Positions 1 to 5,308 of a DNA stretch of 5,308 nt are shown piece after piece. The position numbers and the translations under genes are program-made. How positions within the stretch are numbered: the first letter of the stretch is position 1; each line of letters begins with the position of its first letter. A model generated the notes under the pieces. The model ran no database searches and had not been told where the DNA came from. It saw only the letters and a list, made by a program, of their open reading frames with translations. This stretch comes from an uncultured Oscillospiraceae bacterium (GTDB taxonomy: Bacteria > Bacillota > Clostridia > Oscillospirales > Oscillospiraceae), in the NCBI GenBank assembly GCA_948616425.1, contig CAPGBJ010000074.1, positions 1 through 5,308 on the forward strand, in the 5' to 3' direction.

Positions 1-19
1 ACGTGTGCTCTTCCGATCT
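1..19 (+). other. Illumina TruSeq adapter remnant (sequencing artefact)
   Basis: The bases ACGTGTGCTCTTCCGATCT are identical to the last 19 bases of the standard TruSeq read-2 adapter, recalled from general knowledge. They sit at the very start of the window, as expected when an untrimmed read end is built into a contig terminus. They are not genomic and should be masked before any homology search. Genomic sequence probably begins at base 20. Confidence 0.95.
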
Positions 20-89
20 GCTCCACTACAAGGGCCGCCAGGAGCTCTATGAGGACTTGAAGAAAATGCGGATCGAAGACCTGGAGTAA
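20..89 (+). CDS. C-terminal tail of an unidentified gene (5' truncated)
   Basis: One frame stays open from the adapter junction to a TAA at 87-89 and encodes about 22 residues, beginning LHYKGRQELYEDLKK and ending RIEDLE. The composition is charged and probably helical, consistent with the C-terminus of a soluble protein. I do not recognise the family and so little sequence cannot support a function. The reading is supported by direction (same strand as everything else) and by a strong intrinsic terminator about 90 bases downstream. The rest of the gene lies off the contig end. The alternative is that this is chance open sequence, since 22 codons without a stop is weak evidence in GC-rich DNA. 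Confidence 0.5.
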
Positions 90-176
90 CCCGCTGCCCA
101 TTCCCGCAATTTGACAGAAGAGCGGAAAGAGAAAGGGGGATGGGTGGTGGATATTGCTCCAGGGCAGCGTACTGTT

Positions 177-212
177 CCGACTCCCCCACTGCTGGGGGAG
201 TCGGTCTTTCTC
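177..212 (+). terminator. Intrinsic terminator of the upstream gene
   Basis: CCGACTCCCCC (177-187) and GGGGGAGTCGG (194-204) form a perfect 11-bp GC-rich stem around a 6-base loop, followed by the T-rich tail TCTTTCT. It lies 88 bases after the stop codon at 89 and upstream of the promoter at 235. It therefore separates the upstream gene's transcript from the glycosidase transcript. Confidence 0.9.
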
Positions 213-234
213 CCAGCGTTTCCCTTTTTTCCCA

Positions 235-263
235 TTGAAAGGTGCTGCGCGCTCTGGTATAAT
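235..263 (+). promoter_or_regulatory. Sigma-A promoter with extended -10, drives leader and glycosidase gene
   Basis: A TTGAAA -35 box (235-240) is followed by a 17-base spacer and a perfect TATAAT -10 box (258-263). The bases TGG directly before the -10 give the TGn extended -10 motif. Transcription should start near 269-271. This is close to the housekeeping sigma consensus in all three elements, and no other candidate promoter lies between it and the gene. It sits just after the upstream terminator, so the downstream gene has its own transcription unit. Confidence 0.85.
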
Positions 264-269
264 GTTACC

Positions 270-435
270 ACCCGCCGGCGGAGGGCAGCGCGCCTGCTGG
301 CGGCGCCAAAGGCGCTGGGCACTGTTTTTTACATGAGGAGAGTGCCGCTTTACCCATGTGCTGCCCTCGCTACGCAGGGCCTTGGGGATGGAGGAGACAG
401 TGCTGCCCTCCCGTCCCGGCAGTACGTTTGGAAAC
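270..435 (+). ncRNA. Highly structured 5' leader or small RNA, class unassigned
   Basis: The stretch between the promoter and the ribosome binding site folds extensively by eye. Bases 280-291 pair with 400-411 (12 bp, one G-U), and 274-278 pair with 416-420. Bases 264-270 could pair with 429-435 with one mismatch, though part of that lies before the expected transcription start. Inside this closing stem are three hairpins: 301-307/311-317 (AAA triloop, one G-U), 318-323/341-346 (17-base loop), and 363-367/376-380. GTGCTGCCCTC occurs at both 358-368 and 400-410, so strand 281-291 can pair with either copy, which is a switch-like arrangement. I could not match it to a riboswitch consensus I know (cobalamin, TPP, SAM, FMN, glycine, c-di-GMP, ydaO). 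No terminator is evident before the gene, so a cis-acting leader is more likely than a free small RNA, although a processed RNA such as a 6S-like rod is not excluded. Confidence 0.4.
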
Positions 436-442
436 ACTACAC

Positions 443-449
443 AAAGGAG
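443..449 (+). promoter_or_regulatory. Ribosome binding site setting the glycosidase start
   Basis: AAAGGAG lies six bases before ATG 456, an ideal Shine-Dalgarno match and spacing. This fixes the start at 456, even though the reading frame remains open upstream to about base 111 with an in-frame ATG at 333 that has no such site. The protein from 456 begins with a proper signal peptide, which agrees. Confidence 0.88.
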
Positions 450-455
450 TATCCC

Positions 456-3293
456 ATGAGACATAAGACATCCTTTCCCCGCAGGGCGGCGGCCCTGTGC
501 CTGGCCTTTCTGCTTGCCCTGCCCACGGTGTACGCCTCCGCGGGAGAGCGCAGACTACAGACCTCCACTCAGGTGGTGGACGGTCTGACCTATCGGAACA
601 CAGTTACCGTCAACAATGGCAGCCGTGTGGAGAGTTTTTCTCTGGAACTGGCTCCGGACAGTGGGGCTTACCCTATTCTGGTCCAGGGAGATACCACCAT
701 CTATGCCGCGGCAAGTATCAATCGAGCAATCTCCAACGCCCAGGCCGCAGGCTGGCACGTGCTGGGCGGGATCAATACGGATTTTTTCTCCCTGTCCACC
801 GGGGTGCCTTTGGGAATTGTGATAGAGGATGGGGTCTATAAGTCCAGCACAGACGGAGAGAACGCCATGACGATCACAGATGGACAGGTGTCTGTTGTGG
901 AGTCCCCCGGGGTGTCTATGTCTTTGTACAATCAGACCTCCGGTGTCACCGTTGTCCCCAACAATTTCAATAAGGCCCGCCACAATCTGGGTGGACTTTA
1001 TCTGCTCAACGAGTATTTCTCCACCGTCTCCACCCGCAGCGATGGGGCGGGGTGGTATGTACGGATGCGGCTTGTGGGCGACCCCTACACTGGACAGACG
1101 CCAGAACTCACCGTCAACACATCGCTGACCTTAGAGGTCACAGAGCTGCTTCAGTCTGAGCAGTCCATTGTCATCGGTCCGGGGGAATATATTCTCACCG
1201 CCTCTGATACAGCCAATCGGGCCGATGCCTTTCAGACGTTCCAGGTGGGGGACTATGTCACCCTGACCACCGCCTGTGACAACCCCGTCCTGTCCGCCGC
1301 CCAGTGGGCAGGCGGTGTGGGGGATATTATGATTCGGGACGGCGTCCTCACAGATAGTTCCAGCTGGACCTACAGCAGCGACGGCCGTCAACCTCGCACC
1401 GCCTTGGGGATCAAGCCGGACGGAACCCTGGTGCTCTACGCCGTGGACGGCCGCCAGTCGGGCTATTCCGTGGGCCTGTCCCAACTCAACCTGGCGGATG
1501 AGCTGCTTCGTCAGGGCTGTACAACAGCGGTCAATCTGGATGGCGGCGGTTCCACTTCGTTTTCCCTCTGGATACCCGGCCAGAGCGGGCCTGCCCTGCG
1601 CAGCAAGCCCTCGGACGGTCGGCCCCGGGGCTGTGCCACCTATCTGCTGCTGGTCACCGAACAGCGTGGAGATGGACAGGCTTCCCGTCTGGCCCCTGTG
1701 GAGGACGGTCAGGTTGTCCTCTCAGGCTCCACGCTCCCGCTGCCCCAGGCACAGGCCATTGACAACGGGTTAAACCTGGTGTCCGCCGACTTGAGCGGAC
1801 TGTCGTACACCTCGCTGGAGGGGCTGGGCGCTGTCTCTGGCGGCGTCTACGCCGCTGGAGACCGGGAGGGGACCGATACCCTGCTCCTCTCAGCTGGAAA
1901 TCTGTCAGGGACGGCCCAGGTCCATGTGGTAAACAGCCTTACTGAACTGAAAATAACTCGGGCGGGCAGCACATCCGCCCTGACCGCCCTGAATGTGAAG
2001 CCCGGGGAGCAGGTGCAGCTGGCCGCCACCGGCAGCTACTGGGGCCGCACTGCGCTGCGGGATTTTGCACCTGTCTCCTGCACAATCCAGGGGGAGGTGG
2101 GGACCGTGGACGCCAACGGGCTGTTCACCGCCGCGCAGAACCCGGGCAGCGGTTCTCTCACTTTCTCTGCCGGAGGGATGAGCCAGACCATCCAAGTGAC
2201 CATGTCCAGCGTCCACCAGGACGTTCCGCCAGAGGACTGGGCCTATGAGGCGGTGGAGTACTGCTACGCCAAGGGGATTGTCAGCGGCATCAGCCCCACC
2301 CTCTTTGGCCGCAATCTCTCCATCAGCCGGGGTGACTTCATGGTCATGCTGTACGCCGCAGCCGGTCGCCCGGCAGTCTCTACCCCCTGCACCTTTCACG
2401 ATGTGGACCCCAACGGCTACCAGTATCCGGCCCTGGCATGGGCCCAGGCCAATGGGTTGGCGTCCGGCACCGGCGGGGGCGGCTTCTCCCCGGGATCTAA
2501 GATCCGGCGAGAGCAGGCCTTCACCATCCTGTATCGCTTCCTGCCTATTGTGGGAAAGAACTGCCCGGATGCCAGCCTGACGGTGCTGGACAGATTTGCA
2601 GACCGGGATCAGATCTCCGGCTATGCCCAGACCCCGTCTGCTACCCTGGTTGCCCAGGGACTGGTGTCTGGCGGCAGCAGCGGCATTGGGCCTCAGCGCA
2701 CCCTGTCCCGGGCGGAGATGGCCGCGCTGCTCTACAGACTGCTGGAGCACACCCCGATTACGGATGTGCCCACCGATCCAGCTGTGCCGACAGAGCCAAC
2801 GGAGCCTACAGAGCCTGTCCCCTCTGAAAACCACAAGCTGGCCCTGGACCAGAGTACGGTGACACTGGCGTCAGGGGGCAGCGTCACGCTCAGCGCCGCC
2901 ATTCTGCCTGCAGTGGAGGGGGCCATTATAACCTGGAGCAGCAGCGACCCCACTGCCGCCCTAATTACCGCCTCCGGCATGGTCACCAACTTAAATCCCA
3001 GCGCCGGAGAGAAGGATGTCATAGTCACTGCCAGCTGGAATGGATTGTCTGCCAGCTGCACTGTCACCTGTCAGGGGGCCCATCGCTCTGGCACGGTCAC
3101 TGGTGCCGATACTGGGCTGAATGTCCGCTCCGGCCCGGACACCAGCTATATTCGGGTGGGCAGTCTGCGCAACGGAGAGCAGGTTATCGTGTTGGGGCAG
3201 CAGCCCGGCTGGTATCAAATTTTGTTCTGTAACGACAGTGGACAGGCCGCCATCGGCTATGTATCGGCGGACTACCTCACATTGAACGAGTAA
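456..3293 (+). CDS. Secreted phosphodiester glycosidase (NAGPA-like) with SLH and SH3b domains
   Basis: This 945-residue protein is exported and probably wall-bound. Residues 1-29 form a signal peptide with a basic start (RHKTSFPRR), a hydrophobic core and a likely cut after YASA. Residues of about 70-403 form the phosphodiester glycosidase domain (NAGPA, DUF2233), shown by GGINTDFF (105-111, with N107 and D109), PRTALG (R314) and NLDGGGST (360-367). The family removes sugars linked through phosphodiester bonds; the substrate here is unknown, and wall polymers or capsule are inferred. Two Ig-like segments follow (about 415-492 and 494-585), then three SLH repeats (about 590-640, 646-705, 712-765) that in known proteins bind pyruvylated secondary wall polymers. 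A Thr/Glu/Pro linker (769-793) leads to a Big_2-like domain (794-872) and a C-terminal SH3b domain (879-945) with GLNVRSGP, which may bind peptidoglycan. It has its own promoter and terminator. The start at ATG 456 rests on the ribosome binding site and signal peptide. The domain calls are sound; the physiological role is not established. Confidence 0.93.
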   Translation: MRHKTSFPRRAAALCLAFLLALPTVYASAGERRLQTSTQVVDGLTYRNTVTVNNGSRVESFSLELAPDSGAYPILVQGDTTIYAAASINRAISNAQAAGWHVLGGINTDFFSLSTGVPLGIVIEDGVYKSSTDGENAMTITDGQVSVVESPGVSMSLYNQTSGVTVVPNNFNKARHNLGGLYLLNEYFSTVSTRSDGAGWYVRMRLVGDPYTGQTPELTVNTSLTLEVTELLQSEQSIVIGPGEYILTASDTANRADAFQTFQVGDYVTLTTACDNPVLSAAQWAGGVGDIMIRDGVLTDSSSWTYSSDGRQPRTALGIKPDGTLVLYAVDGRQSGYSVGLSQLNLADELLRQGCTTAVNLDGGGSTSFSLWIPGQSGPALRSKPSDGRPRGCATYLLLVTEQRGDGQASRLAPVEDGQVVLSGSTLPLPQAQAIDNGLNLVSADLSGLSYTSLEGLGAVSGGVYAAGDREGTDTLLLSAGNLSGTAQVHVVNSLTELKITRAGSTSALTALNVKPGEQVQLAATGSYWGRTALRDFAPVSCTIQGEVGTVDANGLFTAAQNPGSGSLTFSAGGMSQTIQVTMSSVHQDVPPEDWAYEAVEYCYAKGIVSGISPTLFGRNLSISRGDFMVMLYAAAGRPAVSTPCTFHDVDPNGYQYPALAWAQANGLASGTGGGGFSPGSKIRREQAFTILYRFLPIVGKNCPDASLTVLDRFADRDQISGYAQTPSATLVAQGLVSGGSSGIGPQRTLSRAEMAALLYRLLEHTPITDVPTDPAVPTEPTEPTEPVPSENHKLALDQSTVTLASGGSVTLSAAILPAVEGAIITWSSSDPTAALITASGMVTNLNPSAGEKDVIVTASWNGLSASCTVTCQGAHRSGTVTGADTGLNVRSGPDTSYIRVGSLRNGEQVIVLGQQPGWYQILFCNDSGQAAIGYVSADYLTLNE
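2790..2816 (+). repeat. Short Thr-Glu-Pro tandem repeat in the linker
   Basis: Three consecutive TEP units (residues 779-787) are encoded as ACA GAG CCA, ACG GAG CCT and ACA GAG CCT. The variation in wobble positions suggests a maintained protein linker rather than a fresh DNA slippage repeat. It separates the SLH block from the Big_2-like and SH3b domains and is typical of flexible spacers in wall-associated proteins. Confidence 0.7.
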
Positions 3294-3297
3294 AAGC

Positions 3298-3336
3298 AGC
3301 CCCCGCCCCAGGTGATGGGCGGGGGCTTGTTGTTCA
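3298..3336 (+). terminator. Intrinsic terminator after the glycosidase gene
   Basis: AGCCCCCGCCC (3298-3308) and GGGCGGGGGCT (3317-3327) form a perfect 11-bp stem with an 8-base loop, followed by TTGTTGTTC. It begins four bases after the TAA at 3291-3293. An outer 8-bp repeat, CATTGAAC at 3280-3287 with GTTCAATG at 3332-3339, encloses the stop codon and the inner stem. The complementary strand also carries a T run just after the stem (GCTTTTACTC), so some bidirectional activity is possible. Confidence 0.9.
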
Positions 3337-3388
3337 ATGGGGATGTCACCTTGGATTGGATGTTCACAAAACATTAAGGTTTGGATGG

Positions 3389-3417
3389 TTGAAAAAAAAC
3401 GGCATATGATGTAAAAT
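3389..3417 (+). promoter_or_regulatory. Sigma-A promoter for the flippase gene
   Basis: TTGAAA (3389-3394) and TAAAAT (3412-3417) are separated by 17 bases in a locally AT-rich stretch between the terminator and the gene. Transcription should start near 3423-3425. That is too close to ATG 3427 to leave room for a ribosome binding site there, which favours the GTG start at 3451. A weaker overlapping alternative is TTGGAT (3381-3386) with TATGAT (3405-3410) at 18 bases. Confidence 0.7.
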
Positions 3418-3435
3418 ATACCGATTATGTCTTTT

Positions 3436-3442
3436 AGGGAGG
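3436..3442 (+). promoter_or_regulatory. Ribosome binding site setting the flippase GTG start
   Basis: AGGGAGG, within the purine run AGGGAGGGGAAGG, lies eight bases before GTG 3451. It falls inside the eight extra codons that would be translated from ATG 3427, so it only makes sense if translation starts at 3451. Confidence 0.75.
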
Positions 3443-3450
3443 GGAAGGCT

Positions 3451-5004
3451 GTGGAGGAGAGGCGGAACAGCGCGGCCAAGACTGTCAGCTTTGTGATGGC
3501 GTTGACCCTGGCGGGCAAGGTGCTTGGCCTGTACCGAGATCGCCTGCTGGCCATCCACTACAGCACTGGCCCAGCTGCCAACGCTTTTTTTACGGCCAGC
3601 CGTATTCCGCGGGTGTTCTTTGACGCGGTGTTTGCCTCCGCCATTGCGGCCTGCTTTATTCCAGTATTCAGCGAGCATCTGGAGAAAAGGGGGCGGGAGG
3701 AGGCGTTCCGGTTTGCAGGCGGCTTCATTACGGTGATTGCGCTGCTCACTGGAGCCCTTACCCTGGTGGGCATGGCGTTTCCCCAGCCCCTGGTAGCCCT
3801 CTTTGCCGACTACTCCGACCCCACAACAACGGCTCTGGCGGTTTCACTGACCCGGGTGATGTTCCCCACTGTGATTTTCTCCGGCGTGGCGTTCTCTTTG
3901 GTGGGGGTGCTACAGGCGCAGGACCACTTTACCGCCCCTGCGTTGATGTCAGCGGTGTCTAATCTGGTCATTATTGGATATTTTTTCACCCTGGATGGAG
4001 AATTTGGAATCTATGGCCTGGCTGGGGCTTACCTGGTGGGCTGGCTGCTCCAGGGGATCATTCAGGGGCCGCCTCTCGTCCGGCTGGGCTTTCGATACCG
4101 GCCCAGTTGGGACGTTCACTCTGAGGGGATGAAAAAGGTATTTGCCCTGATGGGACCGGTGATGGTGTCTACCTGGGTGCAGCCCATCAACCAGGCGGTC
4201 AACAGTCGATTTGGCTCCCAGCTCTACGAGGGGGCGGGGGTGGCGGCGCTGGAGTACGCCTCGAACCTGTATCTCGTGATTGCCGGCACGTTTATTTTGT
4301 CTGTCACCAACGTGATTTTTCCCCGTCTGTCCCGGCTCACAGCCGGAGGCAGAGAGGGCGAGTTTCGGACTACCATCCAGCAGACGCTGCGGATCAGCCT
4401 GTTTCTGGTGCTGCCCATGTCGGCGGGGCTGATGGCGGTGGCCAGACCGCTCATCTCCCTGATCTATGGGGGCGGGAAGTTTGATGACTTCTCCACCGGC
4501 ATTACCGCCTCTGCCTTGAGCTGGATGGCCCTGGGGATGGCGGGCTACGCGGTGCAAAATATTCTCAGCCGGGCCTACTTTGCCAGGCAGGAGGGGCGCG
4601 TCCCCCTGGTGGCCGGAGGGGTGTCGATCCTGGTGAATATCGCACTGTGTCTGGCCCTGGCGGAGCGGTTCTCGGTAGCCGGTTTGGCGCTGTCCTCCGC
4701 CGTGTCTGCGGGGGTGTACGCGCTGCTGCTCCTTCTGCCCCTTCAGCGAAGCGAGGGGGGGATGCTGGACAGGGCGGCCCTGACGAATCTGCTGAAGATG
4801 GCTGCGGCCGCAGGGGCCATGGGTCTGTGTGTGTGGACCGCTTTGAGGGCGGCCGCCCCCCTGCTTCCTGCGGGAAAGCTGGGAGAGATATTTTGTTTGG
4901 GGCTGTGCGCCGGATTGGGCGTGACGGTATATTTTCTTCTGACGCTGGTCCTCCAGGTGGAGGAAGCGAAGCTGGCCCTCTCTTTCATTTGGAAAAGGGG
5001 ATAA
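3451..5004 (+). CDS. murJ: MurJ/MviN-family lipid-linked glycan flippase
   Basis: This 517-residue membrane protein of the MOP exporter superfamily has the usual MurJ length and would have about 14 membrane helices. MurJ moves lipid II, the peptidoglycan precursor, across the cytoplasmic membrane. Family marks are GKVLGLYRD (residues 22-30), the first-loop stretch SRIPRVFFDAVFASAIAACF followed by IPVFSE (50-75), and YGGGKF (339-344), matching the YGKF segment of E. coli MurJ. GTG 3451 is chosen as the start because it has a well-spaced ribosome binding site and because the nearby promoter leaves ATG 3427 almost at the transcript end; the in-frame ATG would add eight residues. Several charged residues important in E. 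coli MurJ align here to other residues: K23 for R18, N44 for D39, F57 for R52, N272 for R270, while R29 matches R24. The substrate may therefore be lipid II handled by a divergent clade or another lipid-linked glycan. It has its own promoter, and the next gene starts 47 bases after its stop. Confidence 0.88.
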   Translation: MEERRNSAAKTVSFVMALTLAGKVLGLYRDRLLAIHYSTGPAANAFFTASRIPRVFFDAVFASAIAACFIPVFSEHLEKRGREEAFRFAGGFITVIALLTGALTLVGMAFPQPLVALFADYSDPTTTALAVSLTRVMFPTVIFSGVAFSLVGVLQAQDHFTAPALMSAVSNLVIIGYFFTLDGEFGIYGLAGAYLVGWLLQGIIQGPPLVRLGFRYRPSWDVHSEGMKKVFALMGPVMVSTWVQPINQAVNSRFGSQLYEGAGVAALEYASNLYLVIAGTFILSVTNVIFPRLSRLTAGGREGEFRTTIQQTLRISLFLVLPMSAGLMAVARPLISLIYGGGKFDDFSTGITASALSWMALGMAGYAVQNILSRAYFARQEGRVPLVAGGVSILVNIALCLALAERFSVAGLALSSAVSAGVYALLLLLPLQRSEGGMLDRAALTNLLKMAAAAGAMGLCVWTALRAAAPLLPAGKLGEIFCLGLCAGLGVTVYFLLTLVLQVEEAKLALSFIWKRG

Positions 5005-5009
5005 CGGCG

Positions 5010-5025
5010 GGGTGGAGGTCCACCC
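5010..5025 (+). other. Small intercistronic hairpin
   Basis: GGGTGG (5010-5015) and CCACCC (5020-5025) can form a 6-bp stem over the loop AGGT, just after the flippase stop codon. No T tract follows, so it is not a terminator. It might mark an RNA processing or stability site between two co-transcribed genes, or be chance in GC-rich DNA. Confidence 0.35.
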
Positions 5026-5040
5026 AGACAACCCGGAAAT

Positions 5041-5045
5041 GAGGT
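5041..5045 (+). promoter_or_regulatory. Ribosome binding site for the 3'-terminal partial gene
   Basis: GAGGT, matching the core of the anti-Shine-Dalgarno complement, lies six bases before ATG 5052. It is the main support for the start of the open frame that runs off the window. Confidence 0.6.
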
Positions 5046-5051
5046 TACACG

Positions 5052-5308
5052 ATGGAACGAGCGAGAGCAATTTTAAGCGCCAGCCTTCTGTGGCAATGGC
5101 TGTCGGCCCTGTGCCTGTGGTTTGGGGAGCAGTGGCGGGGCAGTGGGGTCATTCAGTGGTTTCTTCACCCGGGCGGGTGGACAAAAGCCGCCTCGGAGAG
5201 CAGTGTGTTTTACCGGCTGTGGTCTGCCTTTCGGGGCGCTGCGTGTTGGCTGTATGAGAAACTGCACTTAGAGCGCCTGTTCGCGGGCAGTGTCTTTGGC
5301 AGGACCTG
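5052..5308 (+). CDS. N-terminal part of an unidentified protein, possibly O-antigen ligase family (3' truncated)
   Basis: An ATG with a spaced GAGGT site opens a frame with no stop to the window end, giving 85 codons plus two bases. The product begins MERARAILSASLLWQWLSAL and is rich in Trp, Leu, Arg and Ala. It includes FYRLWSAFRGAACWLYEKLH at residues 53-72 and ends GSVFGRT. This amphipathic, Trp/Arg-rich start resembles what I recall of N-terminal extensions on clostridial O-antigen ligase/polymerase family proteins, but the diagnostic membrane domain would lie beyond the window. The 47-base gap after the flippase gene, with no promoter or terminator in it, suggests co-transcription. If the guess is right, flippase and ligase would act in sequence on a lipid-linked glycan. 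That the frame is coding is fairly likely; the family is a weak guess. Confidence 0.55.
   Translation, partial: MERARAILSASLLWQWLSALCLWFGEQWRGSGVIQWFLHPGGWTKAASESSVFYRLWSAFRGAACWLYEKLHLERLFAGSVFGRT

Noticed and set aside
111..116. Perfect TTGACA -35 box
   Set aside because: No acceptable -10 box occurs 16-18 bases downstream; the sequence there is GAAAGGGGGA. It also lies upstream of the terminator at 177-212.
111..455. N-terminal extension of the glycosidase frame by up to 115 codons, including an in-frame ATG at 333
   Set aside because: The extension crosses a terminator and the promoter, has no ribosome binding site for its starts, and would bury the signal peptide. ATG 456 has an ideal AAAGGAG site and begins a normal signal peptide.
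356..466. Possible 36-codon leader peptide (MCCPRYAG...) ending across the glycosidase start
   Set aside because: The nearest purine-rich site is about 15 bases upstream of its ATG, and the sequence is better explained as structured RNA. The overlap with ATG 456 could allow translational coupling, but nothing else supports it.
1905..2834. Long antisense open frame inside the glycosidase gene
   Set aside because: It is a shadow of the GC-rich coding strand, with low-complexity Arg/Gly-rich product and no domain or signal. The sense frame has clear SLH and Ig-like domains.
3351..3388. Repeated TTGGAT motifs (3351, 3381) as an operator
   Set aside because: The copies are short and unevenly placed, and I see no inverted symmetry or known operator consensus.
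5010..5025. Terminator after the flippase gene
   Set aside because: The 6-bp stem is short and is followed by AGACAACCCGG with no T tract, so read-through into the next gene is expected.
3949..5070. 373-residue antisense open frame across the flippase gene
   Set aside because: The product is Gln/Arg/His/Pro-rich with no hydrophobic or family pattern, as expected from the complement of a membrane-protein gene. The sense frame is an evident MurJ homologue.

Overview
This is a GC-rich (roughly 60% by eye) fragment that looks like the start of a metagenome-assembled contig from a Gram-positive clostridial bacterium. An Oscillospiraceae-type gut organism is the best guess. The reasons are a secreted protein with S-layer-homology (SLH) domains, strong AAAGGAG-type ribosome binding sites, sigma-A style promoters, and a MurJ-family flippase whose N-terminus resembles clostridial members. 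The taxon is inferred from family resemblance, not from a marker gene. The first 19 bases match the end of the Illumina TruSeq read-2 adapter, so true sequence starts near base 20.

Layout, all on the + strand: (1) 20-89, the last codons of an unidentified gene, then a clear intrinsic terminator at 177-212. (2) 235-455, a near-consensus promoter with extended -10, followed by a highly structured leader of about 185 nt. (3) 456-3293, a 945-residue exported protein: signal peptide, phosphodiester glycosidase (NAGPA/DUF2233) domain, Ig-like modules, three SLH repeats, a Thr/Glu/Pro linker, a Big_2-like domain and a C-terminal SH3b domain. It ends in an intrinsic terminator. (4) A second promoter at 3389-3417 and a MurJ/MviN-family flippase starting at GTG 3451. 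(5) From 5052 to the end, the first 85 codons of a further gene, spaced like an operon partner of the flippase and possibly an O-antigen ligase/polymerase type membrane protein.

The common theme is the cell envelope: a wall-anchored glycosidase, a flippase for lipid-linked glycan precursors, and perhaps a glycan ligase or polymerase. The two main genes have separate promoters with a terminator between them, so they are neighbours rather than one operon.

The points most worth a second look are the structured leader at about 270-435, where an 11-base direct repeat gives two mutually exclusive partners for one upstream strand, and the flippase, which lacks several charged residues reported as essential in E. 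coli MurJ. I saw no mobile element, CRISPR array, tRNA, rRNA or defence system. I do not think the window contains a wholly new system.
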